Below are positions 37,660 to 48,018 of a DNA stretch of 64,000 nucleotides, piece by piece. The DNA comes from Protonemura montana. Taxonomy: Eukaryota > Arthropoda > Insecta > Plecoptera > Nemouridae. The notes under the pieces were generated by a model, which did not search any database, was not told where the DNA came from, and worked only from the letters and a program-made list of their open reading frames with translations. The translations under genes were made by a program, and so were the position numbers. Position 1 is the first letter of the stretch. Every line of letters begins with the position of its first letter. The stretch is taken from the NCBI GenBank assembly GCA_947568835.1, contig OX387608.1, forward strand, positions 8,408,001-8,472,000, read 5' to 3'.

Positions 37660-39874
37660 CCAATACGTTGACATCAAAGTCTCTAGCGATTAGCTTTCTT
37701 TCGGCACAACGTTGATGTTTCAAAGACGATTACAATACTCTGGAGAGTTTCCTATCGTTGGCATCAGTTGAGATTTCAAGCAACGTTTGTTTGCCATCGG
37801 GGAGTACAATTTTACAGAGAAAATGAGATTTTCTATTAAATTATTTGATTTTATCACAATTTTACTCCAAGATGGCATCCAAAATCAAAAGCAACTTCAA
37901 TTTTGACAGCCTAAAACTATCGTCAAAACCTCCTTGATTGCTTGCTGTTCTAGCAAGGACTTTCGAGTGTCAGACTTGTCTTGAAGCAGATTGGGCAGTC
38001 ATAAACAATCTTAGACAGATGGTATCTTTGCTAGAAGGACATTTAACAAGGGTTTCTACGTAAATGCTGGTTGTACAATGTCCACTTACACAGGTAACTG
38101 GCATTTATTAAGAAAGCACATGTCCATACCTTTGGACATGAACTGCCACGGGGGTAGTGATCATGTAACTTTTTGATTCATTTACCCTGGGAGGTTCCGA
38201 TTTAACGTTAGTGATCTCTAACGAAAAAGTTACATGATCACTACCCAGTACATAGTAAAATCAGCAGATTAAGTATACTTGCTTTTTCAGGACAGTGGCT
38301 GTTCTGAGGTCCCCATATGTCAGAAACGCTAAATATCAGTTGAATTGGATCCTGAAGTTATATCTGATACCCAGAGAGTTGCGAATATTTTTGGTTGATA
38401 CTCGAATTGGATCAGCAGTGTGGAAATGCATTTGAATTGTGTGAAGCGAATCATTGCATTCTAGGTTGTCCATCATCTCTGTCATTTAGAAGCAGTTCAA
38501 AATAGTAATTCTGTAAAAAAATAATATATTATTAGTAGATAGAGCAGCTATCCAGGGGATCATTTTAACCCTGACTACTGTAAATCTTTCTTCACTGCGA
38601 GTTTTTTGAAAAAACTTTGAGCATTTTAGCCAGCTATTGTGACAAGAATCGATCCCAGAAATGAAGTATTTTAACCGCTTATCTGTGTTTTACCAGCCAT
38701 CGTTGGCAAAAATGAACTTATATTTATTTGTAGTCTGTGTGGCGAAACCCATATCCCTTTCCTAACAATACTAAAACGTCACGCGCAGTTTACACTCAGT
38801 TTTTCTATTGCATGTACTCATTGTTTTTTTTGTTTTGAACTAAGTTTTGATATACGTATAGCAGATTTTGTAAAAATCATTTTTAGTGACATGTGTTGAA
38901 CTTGAATGTTTGTTAAAAATTAGTCTTTATAGAATGTACATTGATAAGACGAGAGCCAAGTAGAACATTACATGATTTTATTTATATTATATTAGTTATT
39001 TAATAACTGTATGCCATAGGATTTGTTCAAATAAACACGATCTCGTCGACGATTGTAGTGTCGATGCTGACTGCAACTAACATGACGTTTCTTTCTTGTC
39101 CGACCACAGCAACCTAACCATGTTAGCTCCAATTGAAAGTGGTTGGCTCAAAGTTATAAACAATGCACGCCCAAGCTCCTATTTTTTTCGTAGATTTACC
39201 TGCATTTCTGCGCATCGACTGTTCTACTTGTCTGTAATTGTGTGAATGGATTGGTGTTGCAAAAGGAGTTGTTACGGAACTTACCAAGAAGAGATGTGAT
39301 GGTGGTAAGCCAGAATGGATCGCTTGGATTTGTAAACATTTTGACCAAGGCATAAACCGAAACTCTTACACGGACGAGTAATCGATGGCTTCTTGACACC
39401 TTTACGTCAATACTTAGTAAATTTATAAGAATTCTATGTACCTCTCGCCCAAAGACCTCTCGCCCTTAAACATGTCCAGCCTTTTAATACACTTTCTACC
39501 AACATGTAGCAATCGACCTATTTCTATGAGTGACAGGTATTAGTTATTCTTACTGTCTTCAGAAGAAAACACCAATGCCTATTTTATAGATGAAGGTTGC
39601 CTGTAAGCCAAATTCGTAGCGAACTTTGAATTTATGCGCGCATCGCGCCATATTGACTTCAGCGATCGGGTGGGTGCCTGTGAACTAAGTTTGCGATCTG
39701 CCATTTAACATTTGTTGAGGCAGTGACACATGGTTGGTATCTTGACTTTTAAGATTTTACGTACAAAAAAAACAGTCTAGATATTTTTTGTGAGGTACCC
39801 TTCATCAAAAATCAATTATCCCTTTTTAAGTATTATCTTTACTTCACAGGGCTCTTCTTGAACGAGCAATAACC
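37660..39874. other. STRIP1 3' UTR and PNO1 upstream region
   Basis: It contains the probable STRIP1 3' UTR to about 39050 (AATAAA at 39030-39035), two hairpins (38119-38140 and 38152-38246) and then sequence leading to PNO1. TTCACAG at 39843-39849 looks like an acceptor for a 5' UTR intron of PNO1, which would place the PNO1 promoter further left. Confidence 0.5.
38152..38246. repeat. Long hairpin in the putative STRIP1 3' UTR
   Basis: Arms GGGTAGTGATCATGTAAC plus TTTTT (from 38152) and their inverse AAAAAGTTACATGATCACTA plus CCC (to 38246) pair over about 23 bases with no mismatch. A smaller hairpin, CATGTCCA/TGGACATG, lies just before it at 38119-38140. It could be an RNA structure or a small inverted-repeat transposon. 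Confidence 0.7.
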
Positions 39875-40594
39875 ATGGATACATCAAGTGAGGTTATACC
39901 GTTCCAAACCGTGGCTAGCAAAAAGGCAAAGAAAAGGCGTATGCCAATAGAAGAAGATGACTCGAAGATGGAAGTTATCGAAGGAATTGAAGGAACCAAA
40001 AAGCCCCAACAAGGGACTGCTGCTAAGAAGGCCAAGCCCCATGTTTCTCATTTGGAAATGAGGAAGATTTCCGTTCCCGCTCATCGGTACACTCCTCTGA
40101 AGCGTCAATGGATGAAAATCTTCTCTCCAGTCGTGGAGCACCTTCGCCTCCAGATCCGTTTCAACCTGAAAACTCGTCAAGTTGAGATCCGAACTAGCAA
40201 GGACACAACTGACATCAGCAACCTCCAGAAGGCTGCTGACTTTGTTAAAGCATTTATTGCTGGGTTTGAAATTAATGATGCATTAGCTCTCCTCAGACTT
40301 GATGATCTCTTTGTTGAAACTTTTGAGATCAAAGATGTAAAACCACTGAAAGGAGACCACGTATCTCGGGCTGTCGGGCGTCTTGCTGGACTTGGCGGTA
40401 GAACGAAATTTACAATTGAAAATGTGACCAAGACCAGGATTGTGCTAGCTGACTCAAGAATTCACATCCTAGGCTCGTTCCAGAACATAGCTGTTGCTCG
40501 AAGGGCACTGTGCAACCTTATCCTTGGTTCGCCTCCATCCAAAGTGTATGGCCAACTAAGGAACGTTGCCAACCGAATTTCCCAGAGAGTTTAG
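39875..40594 (+). CDS. PNO1: RNA-binding protein PNO1 (Dim2), small-subunit ribosome assembly factor
   Basis: A single uninterrupted frame gives 239 residues, about the family length (around 250). The first 60 residues are Lys-rich and acidic and probably disordered. The conserved core begins RKISVPAHRYTPLKRQWMKI, continues through NLKTRQVEIRTS, and includes the second KH domain with GRLAGLGGRTKFTIENVTKT and RIHILGSFQNIAVARRALC, ending at NRISQRV. PNO1 joins pre-40S particles in the nucleolus, binds the 3' end of 18S pre-rRNA and holds back NOB1 cleavage at site D. Context CAATAACCATGG suits the chosen start. An upstream acceptor suggests one 5' UTR intron. AATAAA copies at 40899-40908 fit the transcript end. 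The absence of coding introns is unusual beside neighbours with seven to nine exons. Confidence 0.97.
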   Translation: MDTSSEVIPFQTVASKKAKKRRMPIEEDDSKMEVIEGIEGTKKPQQGTAAKKAKPHVSHLEMRKISVPAHRYTPLKRQWMKIFSPVVEHLRLQIRFNLKTRQVEIRTSKDTTDISNLQKAADFVKAFIAGFEINDALALLRLDDLFVETFEIKDVKPLKGDHVSRAVGRLAGLGGRTKFTIENVTKTRIVLADSRIHILGSFQNIAVARRALCNLILGSPPSKVYGQLRNVANRISQRV

Positions 40595-40898
40595 ATAATA
40601 CAAAATCAGATTGTTTTGTGTGCATCAATGTATCATATAAATGTTGTCATCAATTACAAAAGTATAAAGCATATTTAAGAATTGTCCATATATAGTCCAT
40701 GTAGTACATAAGCCAATACCATTTAAAATCATATTGCCATCAACCTTGCAGCCTGGTATACAACCTTAAAGACCTATCCTTATTCTGTGCTACAGCATTG
40801 ATGTATCGCCTTATAGATGCGTATACCTATACTTAAATAGGTTGGCTTAGCTTTTTATGGAATGAAAGTTTTGAATTTTGATTACATTAGTAATATTA

Positions 40899-40908
40899 AA
40901 TAAATAAA
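40899..40908 (+). promoter_or_regulatory. Probable PNO1 poly(A) signals
   Basis: Two overlapping AATAAA hexamers, with a third nearby (CAATAAAG), lie about 305 bp after the PNO1 stop codon. Confidence 0.6.
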
Positions 40909-41207
40909 CAATAAAGTCATCTACCAATTAAATAGTGCAATGTAAGTTGGCGTGGAACAATAAAAGGGTTTCAAATCTGATGGTTCTTAGTTTGTGGTCC
41001 CAAGATACCTTTGATTGTACACGGTTTTACACTCAATGGTTCTACCAGTTCTACCCATTGTCCCCACCAGTCCCCACTTTTCTCTGATTGTTAGTAAAAA
41101 ATGTAAACACTTCACCAGCTGTGTTCTGAGCTGAGCATTCCTAACCTATATTTTGCAGTTTGTTGTGTATCTGTGCTCGTTTCGTATTGAACTGTGCAAA
41201 GAATAAT

Positions 41208-44200
41208 ATGATGTCCGATGAAGAAAGCAACAGTGACTCTGCAGAAAGCGCAAGTTACTCTACAGAAAGCGAAAGTGACTATGCTGTTGAAGAACCTATA
41301 GACATAGAAAGTGTTGACGATGAAGTACCTTTTGCCGATCCAGTCACTACACTGCAGTGTGTTGTAGATGATGAGGAAGAAGAGGAGCAGGAAGAAAGTG
41401 GAGAGTGGTCTTTTGAGACAGACTATGTCATTCTAAAAAATAACCAAACATACCAGGAGCTGATTAAGACAGTGGTTACGCTTCAAGCTCAAAGAGTACA
41501 GATGGTGAAGGTATTTACACACTTAAAAACATTACATCAAACTGTCCAATATCATGATATCATATTACCATTCCTTCACCCATTAAAGTGTTCACTATGA
41601 ATGCATGCCTCTGAAACAAGTCTGCGAAAAGAAAAACATTTTTTTTTTTTTCATTTTGTTCTCACCGTCTTTACATTGCTTTTACGATGATGCCAGCATA
41701 GATGCCAGTTTGGAGGGTTTTACAAAATTATTCTGTTACTGTATTCTGCTGTTGCCCAGGGGTTTGATGGCCCTAGAAATAGCTACGCCGCTTACTTGCT
41801 GAGTTTTCAGGATTTGGAAACGCTGCTTGAGGTCAAGGAACAAGCTCTGAATGATCCGATGGCATTTGTCAAGAAAATGGAAAGACGAGAAAGCTTGGGT
41901 ATTCCACCTCGTTTGGATATTGCAAAGGTTATGAATGGGAAACATCTTATGTTATATATCACAATTTGCTTTTGTGACTGTATTAAAGTCACATCAATGT
42001 GTTTCTAATTGACTTCAGATCCCAGAAATCAACTGGAGCCAGTACAACATTACCCCCCAAGGCGTAGATGGCCCTGCCACAAGAGGCTTCAATCCTAAAG
42101 TTCCAGACATCGATCAAGAAGTAAGCTTTATAATAATTTGAAAATTATGTTGTTGTTATTAAAAATAAAAATTTGTATAGCAACTCCAGGTGTGAAGTGA
42201 GGTTTGGACTGGGATGAATGTTAATCATTTTACCATTATGCTTGGTTGAAGGAAGAGGCGGTGCGCGTGCGGGGCCGTACGTTCAACGAGAGCAAGCCGG
42301 AGACATTCAACCAGCTGTGGACCAGCGAGGAACAGCAGCGGCTTGAGGAACTCCTAGTTGAGTTTCCGCCGGAGGAAAGGGAGTCTCGACGATGGAGCAA
42401 GATTGCAGCTGCTCTTGGTCAGTTGGCCTTTCAATGCATTGCAGTAATTGTGATATAAGTAGCTGCTAGTTGGGGATTGAAGAGCTTATTGAATAGAAAG
42501 ATAGTTGCAATTCTGTAACTATTTTCCAGTGAGATAAGATCTGATTGGAAGCCTTTATGTTTTCCATTGTTAGAATAAAAAAAGAAAAATACTTTCTTAT
42601 CTCATCTCATGCCACTGCATTAAAAGTTACAGAATCCCTCACCAAAAGCAAAAAAAGGTAAAAAAACTTGGTAAAAAATAAAATTCAGAATAAATTCCAA
42701 CCTCGTTCAACGTGGCAATAATAATAGATACGCCAATGCTGGTGGTGCTGTTCTGCCTAAATTCAGCCACAGCACTTTTTTTTTCACTAAAAAAATATAC
42801 AAAAGATTTTTGTAAACAGGATGAGTAGTCAGCAATCCTTTGGTGGCAGCAAATGCATAGTTACACTTTTTTTTATATTTTACAAAAAAAAATATATTTG
42901 TAAATTTGAACTTGGGTCATGCAACATATTAAACTGTCCTAAAATTCCAGTGTAACCAACTTCTTAGTAACCCAAATTCAGACTCCTCGGCATTTAGCAT
43001 ACTAATGATCTGTGTGATATAATAAAACACAAACAAACTAATTTTTTTCCATTACAGGCAACCGCACGAAGAACCAGGTGACGAGCCGCGTGCAAAAATA
43101 CTTCATCAAGTTGCAGCGTGCGGGCCTGCCTGTCCCTGGTCGCGTGCCCCGCTCTGTAGGTTCAGTACACCGTCACGCACACCAGCGATACAACCACCAC
43201 TTGTTCCGTCCGACCACGTTCTTCCCCAGCCACCCGTGCATGAGCGACACTGGGGAAGAAGACGAAGACGAAGATGAAGAAGAAGACTCGTCTGCTCAGG
43301 TAGGTCCCCAATATTGGTGCCAGCCACTAACTGCCCATATAGAATTTAATTTCGTTTGGCTTAACAAGTTTTTCATTTGCTTCATATGTATTCAACAGCT
43401 ATTTAACTATTGTGAATTGGAGAAACGAAAGGAGAAAACAAAACTTACCGAGGTAGACATTTCTGGATAGAAAAGATGACGAGAAGTACTACGTATTTTG
43501 GCACACTGCCTTTTTCACGTCAAGTTATAATGATTTATACGAAGGGTTTCTTGAAAAGTGCATTCCAGATAACAAGTGCCGATCATTTTGCTATTGCAAT
43601 TCAATTCAGTAGCAGGGCTGCTTGTATTTAAATTGATAATCAATAGGTACACTGTATTCAACTTCGAAAATAAGCCAAAAATTCTCGTTAGGAGACAAAG
43701 ATATAATGTTTCTGACGACTTTTTAGTGTTTATTTATTTCAAAGATGTAGTACAGACACATCTTCTATGTAACTCGACAACGTTTGTGATTCCAGGAGGG
43801 TGGTAGCAGCGAATGGTCTGGTGATTCGGAGTCTTCTGAGTCGGAGGACGAGACGATGCAGATCTCAGAGAAAGTGGCCGAGGCATCTGCGTCCCGGGTT
43901 ATTCGGTTGCTGGAGCGCGTGGCCGAAGACAAGGAGAAGGACGTGGAGGGAATGTCGATTGTCAGACACACCAAGTACAAGGTCTGTTGGCTCAATACCG
44001 CATTGAGGAATCGCATCCTTGGATACGGGCTGCATTTAGAAACTTATTGGCAGTGCCAGATTACGGAATGCTCACCAAACCTGAAAAACTGAAAAATTTA
44101 CATGTATATAATGCTCCTGTTTATCTCCTATTGCTAAATACCAAAATACTGGTCAACCAAGATTCTTGCCAAAAATATATATATTTTTTTTTTAATTAAG

Positions 44201-44632
44201 GTATGAAAGGGTTAATGAAAGCTGGTTTGGAGAATAGATGCAATATCTGAAGATCTTGCCATGGGTACCTACTTGTGCAACATTTTGTAAAAATAGCTAG
44301 ATATGTAACCAATTAATCAGGCCAAAACAACCAATTAATTCTTATCCAAAAAAATCAACTTGCTCTCATAGATTCCAGTAATTTTGGGGAAGAAATATGC
44401 AATTTTAGTTTTCTCTGAGAAGTTTTTAAAAGTCACCAGTTCCAACAACAGTGTTAATGTGTAATTGCAGTGCGATTATTGCGAGGAAGAGCCGCTTCTG
44501 GGTACGCGTTGGCATTGTTCCCAGTGCTCCATGGACTACTGCAGTGACTGTGTCGTCACTCAGCTTGACTCGGAATTTCCGCATCCATCTGACCACTACC
44601 TCGAGTCCTTTCGGTTACCTAACGATCGTTGA
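41208..44632 (+). CDS. ZZZ3: ZZ-type zinc finger protein 3 (ZZZ3), ATAC complex subunit
   Basis: Seven coding exons join in phase: 41208-41510, 41811-41927, 42019-42120, 42252-42417, 43058-43299, 43796-43981 and 44471-44632, giving 425 residues. The N-terminus is acidic and Ser-rich. A coiled-coil-like region spans about 80-135 ([20 protein letters not shown]). A SANT/Myb domain follows at about 190-245 ([40 protein letters not shown]). The ZZ finger is the last exon, with CDYC, WHCSQC, DYCSDC and DHY. In animals ZZZ3 is a subunit of the ATAC acetyltransferase complex and its ZZ domain binds the histone H3 tail. Vertebrate ZZZ3 is about twice as long, with a long disordered N-terminus that is absent here. 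The first in-frame ATG pair is at 41208; an acceptor at 41158 implies a 5' UTR intron. AATAAA at 45028-45033 may end the transcript. Confidence 0.95.
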
Positions 44633-45330
44633 CCATCGTCTGATTGTATGCTCTTCGTTCAATTGTCTGTTCCTTCTGACAACATCACCTAATAGATGAA
44701 ATTGATGCTGTCTGAAGATCGAGTATGTATGATATTAAAAATGTAATAGCATTTCAATTTGTTCAAATTGTTCTTGTTCCATAAAGCCACTTTTAAGGTA
44801 TGGTTTACATCAAATCTTGAACTGCATTTCTATGTCAATTATCACCATTGATTTGATCAACAGCATTTAGTATGTTTCACTAAATTACGCAGTCTTTACC
44901 CCCAACTGATCCAGATGCTGTCTTTCGAGAAATATGCTCGAGAAAGTGTGTTTTTGGTGAAAACTTAACGTGGGGTTTACGAAAAGATTTTCTACCTGCC
45001 AGATCAAATTGTTTTGACGAAAATGGGAATAAAATGAATTGCATAAATCTCTATTCTTGGTGTGCTTAAAGCTACAAAATCATAAATTTATATCAAGTTT
45101 GCTAAACGATTTGTATCGTGTTTCTACCACAATTTCCACAATTATCATAAATATAAATATACACAAATATATAAGAAATCACAAGGCAACTCATCTCTTA
45201 CCACGCACGTCGACGCAAACATCTGGTCTGTGTTGTGTCTGTTTTGCAATAAAACATTTTTCGGCAGCCAGACCAGGACTCGTAGGCCAGCTAAGTGATG
45301 CAAGGAGTGACAGGGAGAGAGATTGATCAA

Positions 45331-45663
45331 TTTGTGGTGTTTAACGACGCTCTGTTTTGACAACTGGCCTTGCAGCACTGGTCTAATGGCTTCAGTGAAT
45401 GAGAGGTTGATGATGAACCTAACGTAGCCTAGAAGGGAGGAGGAGAAACCCGGTGCCGGCACGTAGTCTACTCCTGTCGAAGAGCCCCAAGGGGACCACC
45501 GAATTAACGTTCTATCCGAAGGACAGTACAACTCAAACAGCAGGATTCCTCCACAGATCCATGTGGTCAAGAGGTTGATAAGCAAGGCAAGTGAAGTTGC
45601 TGTATTAACTTTCATCCCTGCATCCTCTCTCCCAAACAGAACTGTTCGTGTGTATGATGATCA
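45331..45663 (-). mobile_element. 5S-derived SINE body, head missing
   Basis: It has the reverse-oriented complete body, from TTTGTGGTGTTTAACGACGC to TCTCCCAAACAGAACTG and GTGTATGATGATCAC. It ends exactly where the 5S-like head should begin. Loss of the head by 5' truncation is usual for elements copied by LINE machinery. Confidence 0.85.
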
Positions 45664-45709
45664 CATTAACTTAAAAAAAATGCATAGACAAAAAAAATTA
45701 TTCTAGCGA

Positions 45710-45770
45710 ACACTTTTTTTTTTTGTAAAAATATTTTTTTTTTTTTGTAAAAATATTTTTTTTTTTGCGT
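45710..45770 (+). repeat. T-rich tandem repeat, about 3 units of 20 bases
   Basis: Three near-identical units of poly-T followed by GTAAAAATA lie just right of the SINE at 45331-45663. They are probably slippage products. Confidence 0.75.
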
Positions 45771-46871
45771 AACAATAAACCGGTCTGTAAGGTAAGTGTA
45801 GCCGACAGCTTCGGCCAACAGTTTTTCTGTTTGTTTTGACCAGTTTTGATAGCGCCTGCAGGTCTCTGAACCAAAGACTCTAAACTTTGCTCTAAACACT
45901 ACCAAAAATTGACTGTAATCAGACATTTTTTGTTGGATTAATTTTTATTAGTTTTCTTTTTTGCACAGCCAGTCCATATATTGTTTTATTACCAACGCAC
46001 ATGTTTTTTTTTGTCTCTAAGTTGTTAATTGAAAGCTAAGACAATAGATAGATTGTAAACTTTGATTGTAAGAGCGAGAGGAAAACAAGTAAACGTCAAC
46101 CACCTAGACAACACTTCTTTGCTGCACTTTAGCCCCCTCTCTCTGACCCCCTCTTTAAAACAAGATGGCTGATCGTCAAAGCAGAGGTCAAAGGTTTGAA
46201 CAGAGGTTTGAAGTTTCTGTTTGAAGCATTCGGAATATCTTTGTTTTGTGAAACCGTGCCCTGAATTTTGACTGTAGACTGAAATAAAATGTGTGAACCG
46301 TCAATGTGTGGCTACTTTTGAACACGTTGCTTTCCTTGAATGTGCGTTATGGATATAACATCTTTGTCGAAAATGAATGTTTTAGGTTAAGCTGTGGGAG
46401 TTTGATAACTCTTTCTCAGCATTGTTTTGAACAAATACACAAACAAGTAATCTTTCTTCTATCAATGAAGAAAGATACACATATCCTGTCATCCTGTCCT
46501 AACCTATCCTTCTTTTTTATTTCTATAATCTGTGCTATAACTAGAGGTCTACCTCTAGTTGTGTGTATGATGATGCGTTTGATACTCTGACATTTATTTT
46601 TGTTTTGATTTCAGGTATTGTCCATCGAGACGTAGTCCTGAAGAACAGGGACTACTCCCCTCATTTCCTCGTTAAATTTAGAATATGACGGGTCTTCTTT
46701 ATTCTTAAACAGCCAAGCTTATGAGAAAATGTTTTAAATATTCTATGTACAATTTTCTGTGTACCTACCTAGTCTTCTAACAATTATTTTACCATTGTAT
46801 TATCATAAATTTGCTGATCTACACATATATACAGATGTTTAACCGGCAATCAAGATACTGTTATGACACAG

Positions 46872-47086
46872 GTTATGATGTGTTTTTCGGATTTGCTCTG
46901 CATTGAAGAGGTTTGCAGCCTCTTTTACTCTCTTAAGCGGAATTACTCTCAGCCCTCAATAAACATAAACAACATCATTTTCCTGAAGATGACGAGCCGT
47001 GATTTGTCGAAACGTCGAGACGCGAGACCCTTTCGAGGGCCGTAAACCTCTTCAATGCAGAGCAAATCCGAAAAACACATCATAAC
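46872..47086. mobile_element. Foldback element with 43 bp perfect inverted arms
   Basis: Arms at 46872-46914 and 47044-47086 are exact inverse complements around a 129 bp loop. The loop holds GAAGATGACGAGCCGTGATT followed by TGTCGAAACGTCGAGACGC. Perfect arms suggest recent origin or gene conversion. No transposase is encoded, so this is a miniature inverted-repeat or foldback transposon of unknown superfamily. It ends about 150 bp before a lola-type exon. Confidence 0.75.
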
Positions 47087-47233
47087 ATCAAACCATGTCT
47101 CTGAAAACAACCACACAATCAATCAACAAGACTGTTTTCTAATCTGGTTATTGTAATTGTCAGCATGCTTTTTAAGTCTCCCTTGTTAATGAGACCAACA
47201 TTGTGGCGTAATCCACGTTCTCTTATGTTGCAG

Positions 47234-47451
47234 GACTTGGCAACCATACAAGGCAGATCTACGCTTGCTTTTTGTGTGGTCGGCAATATCTAAGCGAGTG
47301 CAGCTTGCGACGGCATCGCAAGTATGAGTGCAAGGACTCTCGAGACTTCCAGTGCCCAGCTTGCTTTCTCAAGTTCGCCCGCAAAGATAACATGAACAGA
47401 CACCTTAAGAAATCGCATCCACAACATAATTACATGCTTGCACAATGTTGA
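47234..47451 (+). CDS. Lola-type alternative terminal exon with paired C2H2 zinc fingers (first)
   Basis: An acceptor TTATGTTGCAG precedes a frame entered after two bases, ending in TGA at 47449-47451. It encodes two fingers. The first is Y-A-CFLC with SLRRHRKYEC, a C2HC-type. The second is FQCPAC with NMNRHLKKSH, a C2H2 finger. This pairing in one terminal exon is the signature of arthropod BTB genes of the longitudinals-lacking / mod(mdg4) kind, where a common BTB exon is joined to one of many such exons to give different transcription factors. The common BTB exon is not visible in this window. It has the same entry phase as the exon at 47714, consistent with alternative use. Orthology to lola itself is not proven. 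Confidence 0.75.
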
Positions 47452-47713
47452 ATGATTATGAGAGAAACAGTGAAATTGTCTATTGTTTATTTGTACTATG
47501 TGTCTCAAGTGTGCAGTGTCTGTGATATTGTTTTATCTTGCTTTTCAAAGTGTTTTCCTATCATTAAACAATGTGATCACCTAACTGGAATTACTCTCAG
47601 CCCTCAATTGTTTCCTTTACTTTTGGTATAAAAATATTGATTTGAAATTTTATTCTAAAGCATTTGCCCCAAACCAGAAAGATCTTAACATAGCTCTACA
47701 CCTTCTTTTGCAG

Positions 47714-48018
47714 CCGAGGCAGTTGATGAAAGGTTACAAACTCACCATTGCCAGCGTTGCAGCAACTTTGGTTCGATTCTGTGGCTAAAGCTGCATGAGT
47801 GTATATTGAAGCCCAACGTCTGCAGCCGCTGCGGGAAGAGCTACCAGCAAGTTGGATCTCTGCGGAGGCACGTCGAGATAGAGTGCGGGAAACCCCCGCA
47901 CCTCAGTTGCTCGGCATGTGACTTCCGCACAAACTACCAGGCGACGCTGAAGAAACACTTTCTTAGGAAACACACAGTGGCTAGAGACAGACCTGCCAAA
48001 CACAGTGGCAGCACTTGA
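47714..48018 (+). CDS. Lola-type alternative terminal exon with paired C2H2 zinc fingers (second)
   Basis: Acceptor CTTCTTTTGCAG is followed by a frame entered after two bases, as in the exon at 47234, with a stop at 48016-48018. A partial N-terminal knuckle (HHCQRCSNFGSILWLKLHEC) precedes NVCSRCGKSYQQVGSLRRHV, then CSACDFRTNYQATLKKHFLR and KH. The CGKSY...SLRRHVEIECGK arrangement is typical of lola-family isoform exons. The two exons differ strongly in sequence, so they would specify different DNA sites. They could be alternative 3' exons of one BTB gene whose promoter is outside the window, or orphan exons joined by trans-splicing as known for Drosophila lola and mod(mdg4). Confidence 0.75.

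Larger units (their letters stand above)
44633..47233. other. Region between ZZZ3 and the lola-type exons
   Basis: It holds the ZZZ3 3' end, a SINE copy (45331-45663), a T-rich 21 bp tandem repeat (45710-45770) and a perfect foldback (46872-47086). No BTB-encoding exon, which the following zinc-finger exons would need, was found here. Confidence 0.5.
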
